DNA of 64,000 nt from Rutidosis leptorrhynchoides. Lineage: Eukaryota; Streptophyta; Magnoliopsida; Asterales; Asteraceae. Position 1 is the first letter of the stretch; the number at the start of each line of letters is the position of its first letter. Of this stretch, positions 50,361-61,749 are shown piece by piece. The position numbers and the translations under genes were made by a program. The DNA is taken from positions 2,442,001 through 2,506,000 of the forward strand of contig NC_092333.1 of the NCBI RefSeq assembly GCF_046630445.1. Direction: 5' to 3'. The notes under the pieces are model-generated. The model saw nothing but the letters and a program-made list of their open reading frames with translations, was not told the DNA's origin and ran no database searches.

Positions 50361-51659
50361 AAAACAAAACAACTTATTATTATTTTCATAAATATTAGTA
50401 TTAGTATCATTTCCTAAATATTAAGATTATTTTTATCATAAATACTATTATTAATATTATCACTATTATTATTAGTATGATTATTACTATTGTTATTATT
50501 AAAAAGTATTATCATTATCACTTTTAATGAGATTATCATTATTATTAAAACTATCATTTTAATTATCATCAATAGAATCATTAATATTATTATCATTATT
50601 ATTGATATTAATATTATCATTAATATTATTATTATCATTACTAATATTTTTTTTGTATTATTATAATTACTATTTTAACAAAACAAATGATATATATATA
50701 AATATATTTACACATAATATAATAAAATTCATATTTTTATCTATTTAGAATATATAAAATAAATATAAGAAACTTACATGTTATTAATATAAAAATGACA
50801 TAACTAATAAATTTATATATATAAACTTATTCGATTACGAGTATATGTGTTAATATATATACTTGATATAGGTTCATGAATCCGAGATCAACTCTGTACT
50901 TGTTCAGTGCCATCCTATACATATTTACTACAAACTATCGTATCGTATTTTGAGTTTCATTTGCTCCCCTTTTATCTATATTTTTGGGCTGAGAATAAAT
51001 GCACTATTTTTATAATTGATAGATACAAGTACAAACTATTATGCGACCAACATGAGTATTTTTATTGTGTTCATTTGAAACATGCAAAACCCTGCTTTGT
51101 AATATCATTAATTGCTAGATGAACTAAAGTGGCAAACGGAATTATTATAGATGGCGCTATTGGGAGTAACGTCCCGCACTGTTGACCTCAGGTCAATTGG
51201 TGGTATAATAATGATCTCGACAATTACATATGTATTGTTACGGGGTAAAATCATTTAGTTTTGATATTATACGCTCATGGCATACTTTTGATATACATGA
51301 TATATCGTCTTTTATTAAATCTTGTGATCGATTACTGAAATTATTATTTATGACAAACCTATGAACTCACTCAACCTCGTGTTGACTTTTTAAAACATGT
51401 GTATTCTCAGGTACTTAAATATTGCTTCCGCTGTATTTCTGCTGCTTTGATGATGATTTTTTTGCCATGCTTGGAGTCTTCATGCATTACTTACCAATTC
51501 ATTTAAAAATATTTAATGCTCTAAATACAATGTAATCTATTTATCTTCCGCTGCAAAACTCAATAAAACGTCTCATATAGAGTCGTTCTCATTTATACAA
51601 CTGTGATTTGATATAATTAGTCACAAATACCCCAGGCCCTATTTAGGGGTGTGACAGAT

Positions 51660-51671
51660 TGGTATCAGAGC
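51660..51671 (+). other. Primer binding site, element G
   Basis: TGGTATCAGAGC, three bases after the LTR. Confidence 0.87.
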
Positions 51672-52280
51672 AGTTTGTTGTAGAGAACCAGGATTGCATT
51701 TTATGTGTGCCTTATACAATTAGGTACCTTAGCAATGTAGGACTACAACTTTCCTTGACTATAGTGCCTTTAATTGTTGCCTTTAAATGTTAAATGCTAC
51801 ACTATACCTTAGAAATTATGCTTATTAAATTCTTTAATCTTCCTTAGAATTCTGCTCACTCTCCTAAGTACTATCCAATTCCGCCACCACATTTAAATGC
51901 GACACCGTTCTCGACATTCCTTTGTCATCTATCATGGTTTTGTGTATTACATACGTATTACATGAAATGTTATCCACGATTCTTGAAATCTCTACTATTC
52001 ATATTCATTACTTTCAAAATGCTTTCTTGTTATTTTTGATCATTGAATTTTCTTGACGAGTGGTTTCTACGAAACACTAGAATGGAAGGGTTTGGATTAC
52101 CGATTTAAAGGATCTTATAGCTCAAGCCTCTAGACCTGAATAGGCCATTACGAATTGAAAGTCTTTAATCGAAAGTTTATCTGATTACATACTTATCATT
52201 TTTAATCTAGACACGTCATACTGCAATTATGGCATAAATGGAGTATAGACAAATCATATCTTATCATTATAATAAGTTTT

Positions 52281-52680
52281 AGACCACAAGATTTAATTCA
52301 AAATATCAAAATATTCAATATGCCATGAGTTATAATATCGAACTAAACATTAACCGCTGACACTGTACGGGTGTCGGCAATCATTATTATGTACCCCCTT
52401 GAAGATTACGCCAATGGGTAGAGACGTCACTCTCAATAGGCCTACTCACAATAATTAAGCTTGCAAAATTTCTATTCCAGCAATTAACGATATTATGGCG
52501 GGGATTTGCATGTAACAATAAATACATGTTTAACAAAAGTCTCACGTAATTGCATATCAAATAGTTTAGGTACTTGTGTCTAAATTGTAAATCATTAAAA
52601 AGCAAGCATGTGTCTCACCCCAAAAGTTGTAAAATAGTTAAGAAATAATAGAAAGAGGGGCTATGAAGTTCACCTTAGTA
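52281..52680 (-). repeat. Antisense LTR-like fragment in G leader
   Basis: AGACCACAAGATTT, GGTACTTGTGTCTAAATTG and GCATGTGTCTCACCCCAAAA occur in the same order as in the minus-strand LTRs of C and D, here on the plus strand of a plus-strand element. An old reversed LTR piece or rearrangement; diverged. Confidence 0.5.
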
Positions 52681-53381
52681 GTAAGTAAGAAATTCCACGC
52701 AAGTAGTATGAACGGAGTATGATATCGGAGATCTCAACCTAGAGATATAACCTTTAATTAGTTAATGTCTAACAGACATAAAGTTTGTTTATTAATATAG
52801 TAAACTATATTAACATTGACGATTTTCGAGAAAAGTTCCTATTTCTCACAAGTTTATATTTTCGGAAACCTACTATTTATGGAAAGCTTCCACTTATAGT
52901 AAGCTTCTAGTTTAAGAAGTTTGGGTTATAATTATTAACAAAGATGTTGTACAATCTCGCCCAAACTTCGTTGCTAACATGCAAGTCACTCGAATGATCT
53001 ATTGTTACCGAGCAGCCCAGGATCTCTTAACCAGAATCTAAGTCTTGGCATTCGAGATCCACAAGCGTCCCATAATGGTACCAAGGATCACCCTAGGCCA
53101 CAAGTAGCGGTGATGTTTGTAGTCTTTGTACGCTATCTTTAATTATAACTTTCACGTTAAATGTATACACATAACAAGTTATTAATATACTTATTAACTA
53201 TATATATAAGTGATAATATACTTAGTGTAATTTATGGTGTTACTATATAGATAAGTGTATAAGTTATAGTAATAATAGTAATATTATTCATTAATTAATC
53301 AACTATTATTTAATCTTTTTATTATATGTTACATATATATTCATACCTACATGTTACATATACATAAGCGTAAAGGTGGTA

Positions 53382-53421
<40 letters not shown>

Positions 53422-53568
53422 AGTAGACTTTGTCTGACACTTTTCCTAAATTTCCTCCGTAAATTACGGAAATCTTTTTTCTATATATATACGTATTCGA
53501 GGAGACGAATATATCATTCAGTATTCAACACCAATTCATAATAAAAACCCTTTATCGGATCACATAAT

Positions 53569-53970
53569 ATGGATTTCTCACTTGATTCCTCGAGCTCCAC
53601 AGGCAGCGTAACCGGAACGAACGAACCAATTAGTCATCATCAATTCTGGATGGATTGAGGATGGGTTCCTAGTCGACTCAATCAATGGAGAAGTGAAGAA
53701 GGTGATCATTTTCACCCACCACATTGCCCTATTGGCGAAGAACCTGAAGCACTTACCAGGGAACCAGTTCGGAACACCATTTTCATCCTCATTTCCAGGA
53801 TATCCCGCCACGAATATATAATATCCAGAATTCTAGATCTTATTCATCCCCTTGTCCGAATCGCCAATCATCCCGGAATAATAGCAGAAATCAACGAGCT
53901 TCGCGCTCGAGTGGTGGATCTGGAGAATATGGTGCAAAATCTAAGAGCATCAGCAGCATCAGTAGCATAA
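53569..53970 (+). pseudogene. Mini-gag remnant, element G
   Basis: 133 codons plus TAA, one internal stop (53656-53658), no frameshift. Ser-rich start, TGTNEPISHHQFWMD, EEGDHFHPPHCPIG, EEPEALTREPVRNTIF, LIHPLVRIAN, INELRARVVDLENMVQNLR. Closest in layout to the D copy and ends at the same point. Confidence 0.7.
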
Positions 53971-54179
53971 CCAACACCGACATCACCACCAGTATCAATA
54001 ACAACACCACCACCAACAGCACTAGTACCACCACCAACAACAACAACCACATTGCAAGCCTCAAAACCACAATCTGTACCTCAAACATCAACATCGTACG
54101 CCCCATTGATACCAAGGAATATTAATAATATTGAGTTAAAATGTATTGACTCATTCTTTCTGAAGAATTATATATGTAT

Positions 54180-54210
<31 letters not shown>

Positions 54211-54755
54211 GATTTGGAAAAATAATAAATCTTTTCGTACTAAGCTATTACGTGTGAATCTTAACTAGTATGTACTACTTGGTTAATTCATATCACTAAT
54301 ATGCTATGATGTACATCCTTCTTTAATGACTTAGCAATCGCAAATCACTGCTTCAACACAATAAACTCCATTTCATAATAAACCAAGTGTATTATTCGAA
54401 TACATGTTTGATTGTATACTTCCATTTTTGATGTACTCGAAACTTTCTAGAGAACATTATTCGTGCCTTGCGAAGTTCACAAGGACTCCAAGAGCATCAA
54501 CATCATACACCGAGGTATATCAATAACAATGAACGATGAAGTATTGATTCATAACTTCATTAAAGAAATATTCCGCGACGATTATGTACTCTCAAGTTTT
54601 GAAGATTATATATTCTCGTTTCAACCGTAAATCAAATGAGCTTAATATTATATTAACTCATTAAATCCATGATTACATCTGAAGGAAAATATATATGAAC
54701 GTATATCTTCATAAAGATTAAAATTCTTTTGTACAAACTGTTAATTGTGAAAATA

Positions 54756-54777
54756 TTTTAACGGGTAGGTAAAACCC
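54756..54777 (+). other. Central copy of junction motif, element G
   Basis: TTTTAACGGGTAGGTAAAAC then CC, preceded as in A and C by GTACAAACTGTTAAT. Confidence 0.63.
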
Positions 54778-55140
54778 GAGAAATACTTATATCTCACATT
54801 AATATGTTACATTGTACATTCTTCAAATCTGATTCAATAGTCAGTAACTATTCTACTTTCATCCACAGATATATGTATCTGTTCACCGAAGGACAACCAT
54901 TTTCATACAAATTCAATTACATATTCTAATTTTGATATATCAGAATTCAAATAAAGTTTTAGCAGGTGTTATCTTCCTAAAGATCACTACATTCATAAAT
55001 TTTATTCATTCGTATTCTGTGATGAATTATCAAATCAAACCACCGAAATTATCATTCATTACTTTTGAAATCAACAACGTCTATTCGTCAACCGTTAGAT
55101 CCATTGATGGATACATCCTACGCATAAACACTTCAACTCT

Positions 55141-55376
55141 AAAATAATAATGATAACCAAAGATTCGGATTCGTTAACCTTGAAAATGCTGACGAAGCAG
55201 CAAAAGCTGAAGATGGTCTTAATGGCCAAAAGCTTGATAATAAAGAATGGTGTGTTGAAAAAGCTCAGATTTGGAACTGAAAAACGGATTGAGCAAACTA
55301 TGAAGGAGGCCGTGGACAAATCACAAGGATTAAACCTATACTTAAAGAATCTAGATGATTCGATTTCTGATGGAAA
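55141..55376 (+). pseudogene. PABP-like fragment, element G copy
   Basis: First half: NQRFGFVNLENADEAAKAED, GLNGQKLDNKEWCVEKAQ. Then, one frame over: EKRIEQTMKEAVDKSQGLNL, YLKNLDDSISD. The first half matches the end of an RRM including the FGFV of RNP1. The second matches the linker and RNP2-like start of the next RRM. This is the most convincing copy for identification; a single frameshift separates the halves. Sense orientation, between the central motif and the hairpin. Confidence 0.8.
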
Positions 55377-55652
55377 TTACAGAAGACATATAATCTCCTG
55401 ACACATTCTAAATCCTTACGGAAGAATTTTCCTCATTATCATTCGATCTTAGAAATTCTAAGATATCATCATATCTTTCGTTATAAATATCCTCGATATT
55501 TCTGAAGATATCTTCATAATTATTCTTGTCTAAAACCACTTATCTCCTCGTACTATCTTTATTATATCATAAAGAAAACTGTTTAAGTTTCTATATTCTG
55601 TTAAATTTGAGTTTAAATTATGAATGATTTCTGGAGAAGTGTTGGGAATTGA

Positions 55653-55715
55653 AGCATGAGTTAGTATAATATAATGACGTCAGGTTAACGTGATTATATT
55701 ACAGTAAGTTATGCT
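55653..55715 (+). other. Conserved hairpin, element G copy
   Basis: The left arm and the reverse complement of the right arm agree at about 24 of 28 positions; the apex carries ACGT on both sides. Confidence 0.76.
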
Positions 55716-56786
55716 AAATTTTTAATGGAAGATGATGATTCATAGACGTTATAATCATCATTTGCCATGTTACACGACTCTTACATTCTACCTAATCTCT
55801 AAACATATCAAGAAAATATTTTTCTTGATGATTCGGTCTTTTTCGGATATTCTGGTAATTTGACAAATCAAATCGTGCTATTACCTTTCCTTTCTGCTTT
55901 GTATATTATGATCATTCAAAACTTCATACCTACGAATTCTGGACCATTATTTGCTTTACAAAAGCATGAAGCTCCGAATTATAATGGAAAATATAAAGCC
56001 CGATAACAACACATAAATTACAAACCGTGTATATCAATGCGTATAGCAACATAAAGACACGGGAGAATTAAAAACACTATAACCCCAAGGTAATAGTAGA
56101 AGTGAATAGATTCCTCCGGTGGTAAATGGAAAAGAAGAATGACAGATGCGATAGTTAGGAAAACATCAAGGATCAGAACTGGATTAAGCATTTCCTTAAT
56201 CTTTTGGAAGTATGAATTGAGGAAGAAAGTATAGAAGTAGTGAAGATAATGAAACGGAAGAAGCTAATTTATAGAGAAATTTCAGACACGACAATCAAGG
56301 CAATTCACCGCATTTAATAAAAAAAAATCCTAATTTTCTTAATTACCGGAGAATCAAATCTTATAAAGATTTCGAAGATTTCTTTAAATCCCTTGAATTT
56401 CGGAAATCAACTTTAGCTATGTCAAAAGTTAAGACGAACGTTTAATTTCCTCATTTCACTCTTTTGTGATAGCTTCGCTTATACTCTTCCTATAATCGAA
56501 TTGTTTTATCCATACTATTCAAAGTTGATAAAACTCTATTTTTCAACTCATATTCATCATTCTTGTTATAAACAATGACGATCTCTATCAAATTTCATGA
56601 CCGTGATTTTCACGAACTCCTCTCTATTTTGTCTACCCTAATATTGTGGCATAAACGCTCAAGGTTTATATAAGCTCACTATTATTTATAACATATTTCA
56701 TCTATATTGAAATGCTTGTATAGCGTCATCATCTCTTTCTGAGAAAACCTAATCAATGACACTCTTGTTAAATCCTTTAGATAACC

Positions 56787-56962
56787 TCCGCATTAATAAT
56801 AAAATGCACTTCGTAGAATTTATGGATCGTATGATTTAAACTCTTGAAACAAAATAATATTCTATCCGTTGGAATTCACGCAAGGCCCCGAGTATACCTG
56901 GGAACGTGAAAAATCAAATAAAATGAAAATATCCTCATCTATTTACGAACAACGCCGATAGA
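56787..56962 (+). pseudogene. Relic of chromovirus pol C-terminus in element G
   Basis: INNKMHFVEFMDRMI, TLETK, IRWNS and, after a frameshift, GPEYTWERE align in order with the end of B's pol (EKLQFIEEPVEIMDREV ... GPEFTWERE). It directly precedes the junction block, as in B. Stops and a frameshift; non-functional. Confidence 0.75.
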
Positions 56963-56973
56963 CGGCAACAACT

Positions 56974-57010
56974 AAATTTCGGGACGAAATTTCTTTTAAC
57001 GGGTAGGTAC
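56974..57010 (+). other. 3' junction block, element G
   Basis: AAATTTCGGGACGAAATTT then CTTTTAACGGGTAGGTAC and the LTR. Confidence 0.75.
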
Positions 57011-57610
57011 TGTGACAACCCAGAAATTTTTGACTAAATTTAAACCTAACTTCGACTAATTCCGACGATTCACGAACAATTAGTCGCAAATAATTATGCA
57101 TTAGTAATTATTCGTTATATTAATATTATTATTAATATCATTTTTAATAATATATCATTAATCATTATCATTTACAAGTATTATTATTACAACTATTACT
57201 AATATTATTATTATTATTATTAATTATTAATAACATTAATATTATTAGTGTTATCACTTTTACTAAAAGTGATAAGATTATTATAAATATCTTTATTATT
57301 AATACAACTTATTATTAATATTATTATTATTATTATTATTATCAATAGTATTATTAACATTTTATAATGATTATTTTCATTATTAATTATAATTAAAATC
57401 ATCATTTTTATTGTCATATTAATATTATTACCATTTTATATTTTTATCATCAATATTATAATTAGTAATAAAATTATGATTACTAATATTAACATTAATA
57501 TTATTTATTCATTATTATTTAAAAATATAATTTATTATTAATGATATTATTATTATTATTAACATAATTATTAATAAATATCATTATTCTTGTTATTTAT
57601 ATTGTATTAA

Positions 57611-57647
<37 letters not shown>

Positions 57648-58632
57648 AAAATTATTGTTATTATTATTAATATAATTATTATTAATTTGTAATTATTAAT
57701 ATTAAATAAATAAATAAAAAGTAAAAGTGCAGATAAAGAAATTAGGTATATCTATTTTTTATTTAATCAAATCTGCTTTTATATTTTTATATATTTTTCC
57801 TTCCTCCTGATTTTGATTATGTTGATCCATCATCTACATTATTGATCCAGAAACAGCTTTTAATTTTTTTATAAATCGTATCTGCTTTTTATTTATTTTT
57901 ATCTGCTTTATATTTTATTATTTTTCTATTTGGATCGTGACTCAGGATCGACACCCACAAATTTCATTATTATAAATCAATCCAATGGAGTACCAGTTGA
58001 TCACACATTATCAGTTATCAATTTCAAATTCGTTACATTATAAAAATAAAAAAAATAATAAGAATCGATTTTTTCTGCTCTGTTCATGTTCATTTTTAAA
58101 ATTCATCGAATTCTTAACAATTTCAAAAATCTATAAGTGCAGTCATTCTAGGAATCTCATACTCAAACTTTCTGCAAAATTACTGCCTTCAATTTCTAAA
58201 AACGAGTTCAAATTCTTGAGTCAAACTTTAAAATTCGAAAAGTCAAACTTCGTGTTCTTCATAAAATTCACTTTTGTTTTAGCGTTTCTGTTAAAATTGA
58301 TGATTCCAATAGATTCTAGGCATGATTTAGAAACCTTTTCATGTTGAAATCTTTGGCCAAAACATGCTAAAAATCGAAATCAATATTTTTTTTTAAGGAA
58401 GTCGCGACACAGCAGCAGCAATAATTTAATTTTTTTTTCTTTTTGTTTTGTTAATCCAAATATTCCACCTTCAATTCATTTTCTGTGTCGTTTACAAATT
58501 CTAAACAAATTTCAAAATTCATTGTTATGGGTAATTAGGTTCCGTCGAATTGAAATTGGGTTGAGAAAGGAAAACAGAAAGGATAATGGGTTAAATATAA
58601 ACAGAATCAGTTATAATCAGAAAAACATAAAT

Positions 58633-58696
58633 AGAGGAGTGGTCTTTGGTGTTTATGGGTGAGCGAGAGGTCTCGGGTTCGAGTCCTGTCTTTGGC
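58633..58696 (+). promoter_or_regulatory. tRNA-like pol III module, G 3' LTR
   Basis: Counterpart of 50158-50220; B box GGGTTCGAGTCC at 58675-58686. Confidence 0.62.
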
Positions 58697-58736
58697 AATT
58701 TTTTTTAGAAAAGCTATATAAGGTAGTTCTTTTCTC

Positions 58737-59117
<381 letters not shown>

Positions 59118-60399
59118 AAAACAAAACAACTTATTATTACTTTCATAAATATTAGTATTAGTATAATTTCCTAAATATTAAGATTATTTTTATCATAAAT
59201 ACTATTATCAATATTATCACTATTATTATTAGTATGATTATTACTATTGTTATTATTAAAAATCATTATCATTAACATTTTGAATGAGATTGTCATTATT
59301 ATTAAAACTATCATTTTAATTATCATCAATAGAATCATTAATATTATTATCATTATTATTGATATTAATATTAATATTATCATTAATATTATTATTATCA
59401 TTACTAATATTTATTTTGTATTATTATAATTACTATTTTAACAAAACAAATGATATATATATAAATATATTTACACATAATATAATAAAATTCATATTTT
59501 TATCTATTTAGAATATATATATAAAAAATATAAGAAACTTCATAACTAATAAATTTATATATATATAAACTTATTCGATTACGAGTATATGTGTTAATAT
59601 ATATACTTGATATAGATTCGTGAATCCGAGGTCAACTCTGTACTTGTTCAGTGCCATCCTATGCATATTTACTACAAACTATCGTATCGTATTGTGAGTT
59701 TCATTTGCTCCCTTTTTATCTATATTTTTGGGCTGAGAATAAATGCACTATTTTTATAATTGATAGATACAAGTACAAACTATTATGCGACTAACATGAG
59801 TATTTTTATTGTGTTCATTTGAAACATGCAAAACCCTGCTTTGTAATATCATTAATTGCTAGATGAACTAAAGTGGCAAACAAAATTATTATAGATAGCG
59901 CTATTGGGAGTAACGTCCCGCACTGTTGACCTCAGGTCAATTGGTGGTATAATAATGATCTCGACAATTACATATGTATTGTTACGGGGTAAAATCATTT
60001 AGTTTTGATATTATACGCTCATGGCATACTATTGATATACATAATATATCGTCATTTATTAATTCTTGTGATCTATTACTGAAATTATTATTTATGACAA
60101 ACCTATTAACTCAATCAACCTCGTGTTGACTTTTTAAAGCATGTTTATTCTCAGGTACTTAAATATTGCTTCCGCTGTATATCTGCTGCCTTGATGATGA
60201 TTTCTTGCCATGCTTGGAGTCTTCATACATTACTTACCAATTCATTTAAAAATATTTAATGCTCTAAATACAATGTAATCTATTTATCTTCCGCTGCAAA
60301 AATCAATAAAACGTCTCATATAGAGTCGTTCTCGTTTATACAACTGTGATTTGATATAATTAGTCACAAATACCCCAGGCCTTATTTGGGGGTGTGACA

Positions 60400-61269
60400 C
60401 AACGCTTCCTTTACTTTTTTGAGTTTATTTCTGAAAACACAATCTAATCGGTTGGAGGGTGCCACTAATTCAGCCCACGCGTTTTTAATGACATCATCAA
60501 TATCTTCTTCATCGAACCAAGCATTAAAAACTTTAAAAGGTTTCGGTCCAAAGTTTTTTTCATCGTCTATTAAAACAATTGGACAATGATGGGAATGGTT
60601 TCTTTCTAGTGTAGTTGCTGATAGATGTGCCCAAAAGGAATAGAATTTGTTGGAAACAAGAAAGCGGTCTAATTTACTAAATTTTAACCCATCATCACTT
60701 ACCCTCGTAAAATTTCTACCTCCTAATGGAATCTCCAACAACCTATTTTTCATGATAAAATCATTGAATCTTTGGGCCCTGTAATCAAGAAACTCACAAT
60801 TCAATCTTTCATTTTGATATCTCACTTCATTAAAATCACCGCATAGAAGCCACGCATCTTCTACACCTCCCTCAATAAGATTAGAAATCGAATCCCATAA
60901 TTTTTGTTTGTTTACATCATCGTGGAGCCCATAAACGTTTATGACATTTAAGTGTACACCTGACCTTTTCCATAAACCTCGTATACCAATTGTAAAATCT
61001 AGGTTAATAACACTAATTGCATCAAAAGAATTAGTATCCCAAATGAGTAATTGCCCGCCCAATTTATCCACCATTTCCTTTTGAATGAACTCACAATCAC
61101 CCGAAACCCAAAGAGAACTGATCCAACACTTATCTACAAGGTGTAATTTCGTTTCTTGTAAGGCAAAAAAATCAGGTCTTTATTTTGCAATGAACTTTTT
61201 ACACCACCCAAATTTACTATCTTTACACCCAATTTTAAAACTTCTAATATTAAAGGAAATCGTCTTCAT
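60400..61269 (-). pseudogene. LINE ORF2, endonuclease domain
   Basis: Starts at ATG 61269 (MKTISFNIRSFKIG). An in-frame stop follows after 29 codons (61182-61180). AP-endonuclease motifs in order: QETK, LLIWDT, NVINVYG, LLCGDFNEVRYQNER, FSKLDRFLVS, and HSHHCPIVL where the family has a Ser-Asp-His. Interrupted by G after about 290 codons and resumed at 48523. The start lies 37 bases after the ORF1 stop, usual for LINEs. Confidence 0.88.
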
Positions 61270-61306
61270 GGTAAACTGTATTAATCGAGAAGACAGAAAC
61301 AAGGAT

Positions 61307-61749
61307 CTACTGGGAAGGGCGTTCCTTCCATTTTAAACCTTGTTTAGTACTCCCTCCATCCCAAATCTATTATCCATTATTCCATTTTGGGATGTCCCAA
61401 ATTAATTATCCTGATTCTTTTTCAACCAATCAAAAGAAGTTACTCTGGAGAAAGAAGATATATTATTGGTGGAGAATGAAGTTAGTAGAATTTCCTAAAA
61501 CTGCGAATTTTTTATCTGGAGACAATAGATTTGGGACGGAGGGAGTACCATAATTAAGAACCTCAATTGAATTGAAGGAGCAAAAGGAATTGTAACCAGA
61601 GCTATTACCTTTTCCATTAACAAAAAGATGGGAATTAGAAGACGAAGCATTTCGTGCACATGAGGAGCATTTTGATCTAAGAGGTTGTTCATCTGGTCTT
61701 CCTTTCCTTGCTGAATTTTTTATGTTCATCATTCTTGAGGATGTTTTTA
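61307..61749 (-). pseudogene. LINE ORF1, C-terminal remnant
   Basis: The minus-strand frame contains NIKNSARKGRP, SSSNSHLFVNGKGNSSG and SFCSFNSIEVLNYG. It continues past the Stowaway MITE through LKWKERPSQ to TAG at 61309-61307. Ser/Lys-rich, no zinc knuckle in the visible part. The upstream part was cut off by element I. ORF1 identity comes from its position immediately before ORF2. Confidence 0.65.
61350..61545. mobile_element. Stowaway MITE, 196 bp
   Basis: Termini CTCCCTCCATCCCAAAT and its complement ATTTGGGACGGAGGGAG, with TA on both sides (61348-61349, 61546-61547). These are the standard Stowaway ends and target. Inserted into LINE ORF1. Confidence 0.95.

Larger units (their letters stand above)
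48529..51656 (+). mobile_element. Element G 5' LTR (3128 bp)
   Basis: Starts TGTGACAATCC, ends GGGTGTGACA. 48640-49210 is extremely AT-rich (ATT/TAT-based). The tRNA-like module and TTA tract follow. The promoter-like block is at about 50950-51005 (TTTTTGGGCTGAGAATAAAT). No gene seen. Confidence 0.9.

Noticed and set aside
54932-55147. 71-codon frame just before the PABP-like fragment in G as more PABP
   Set aside because: FEINNVY resembles an RRM start only weakly and A, C and D do not support it; left out of the call.
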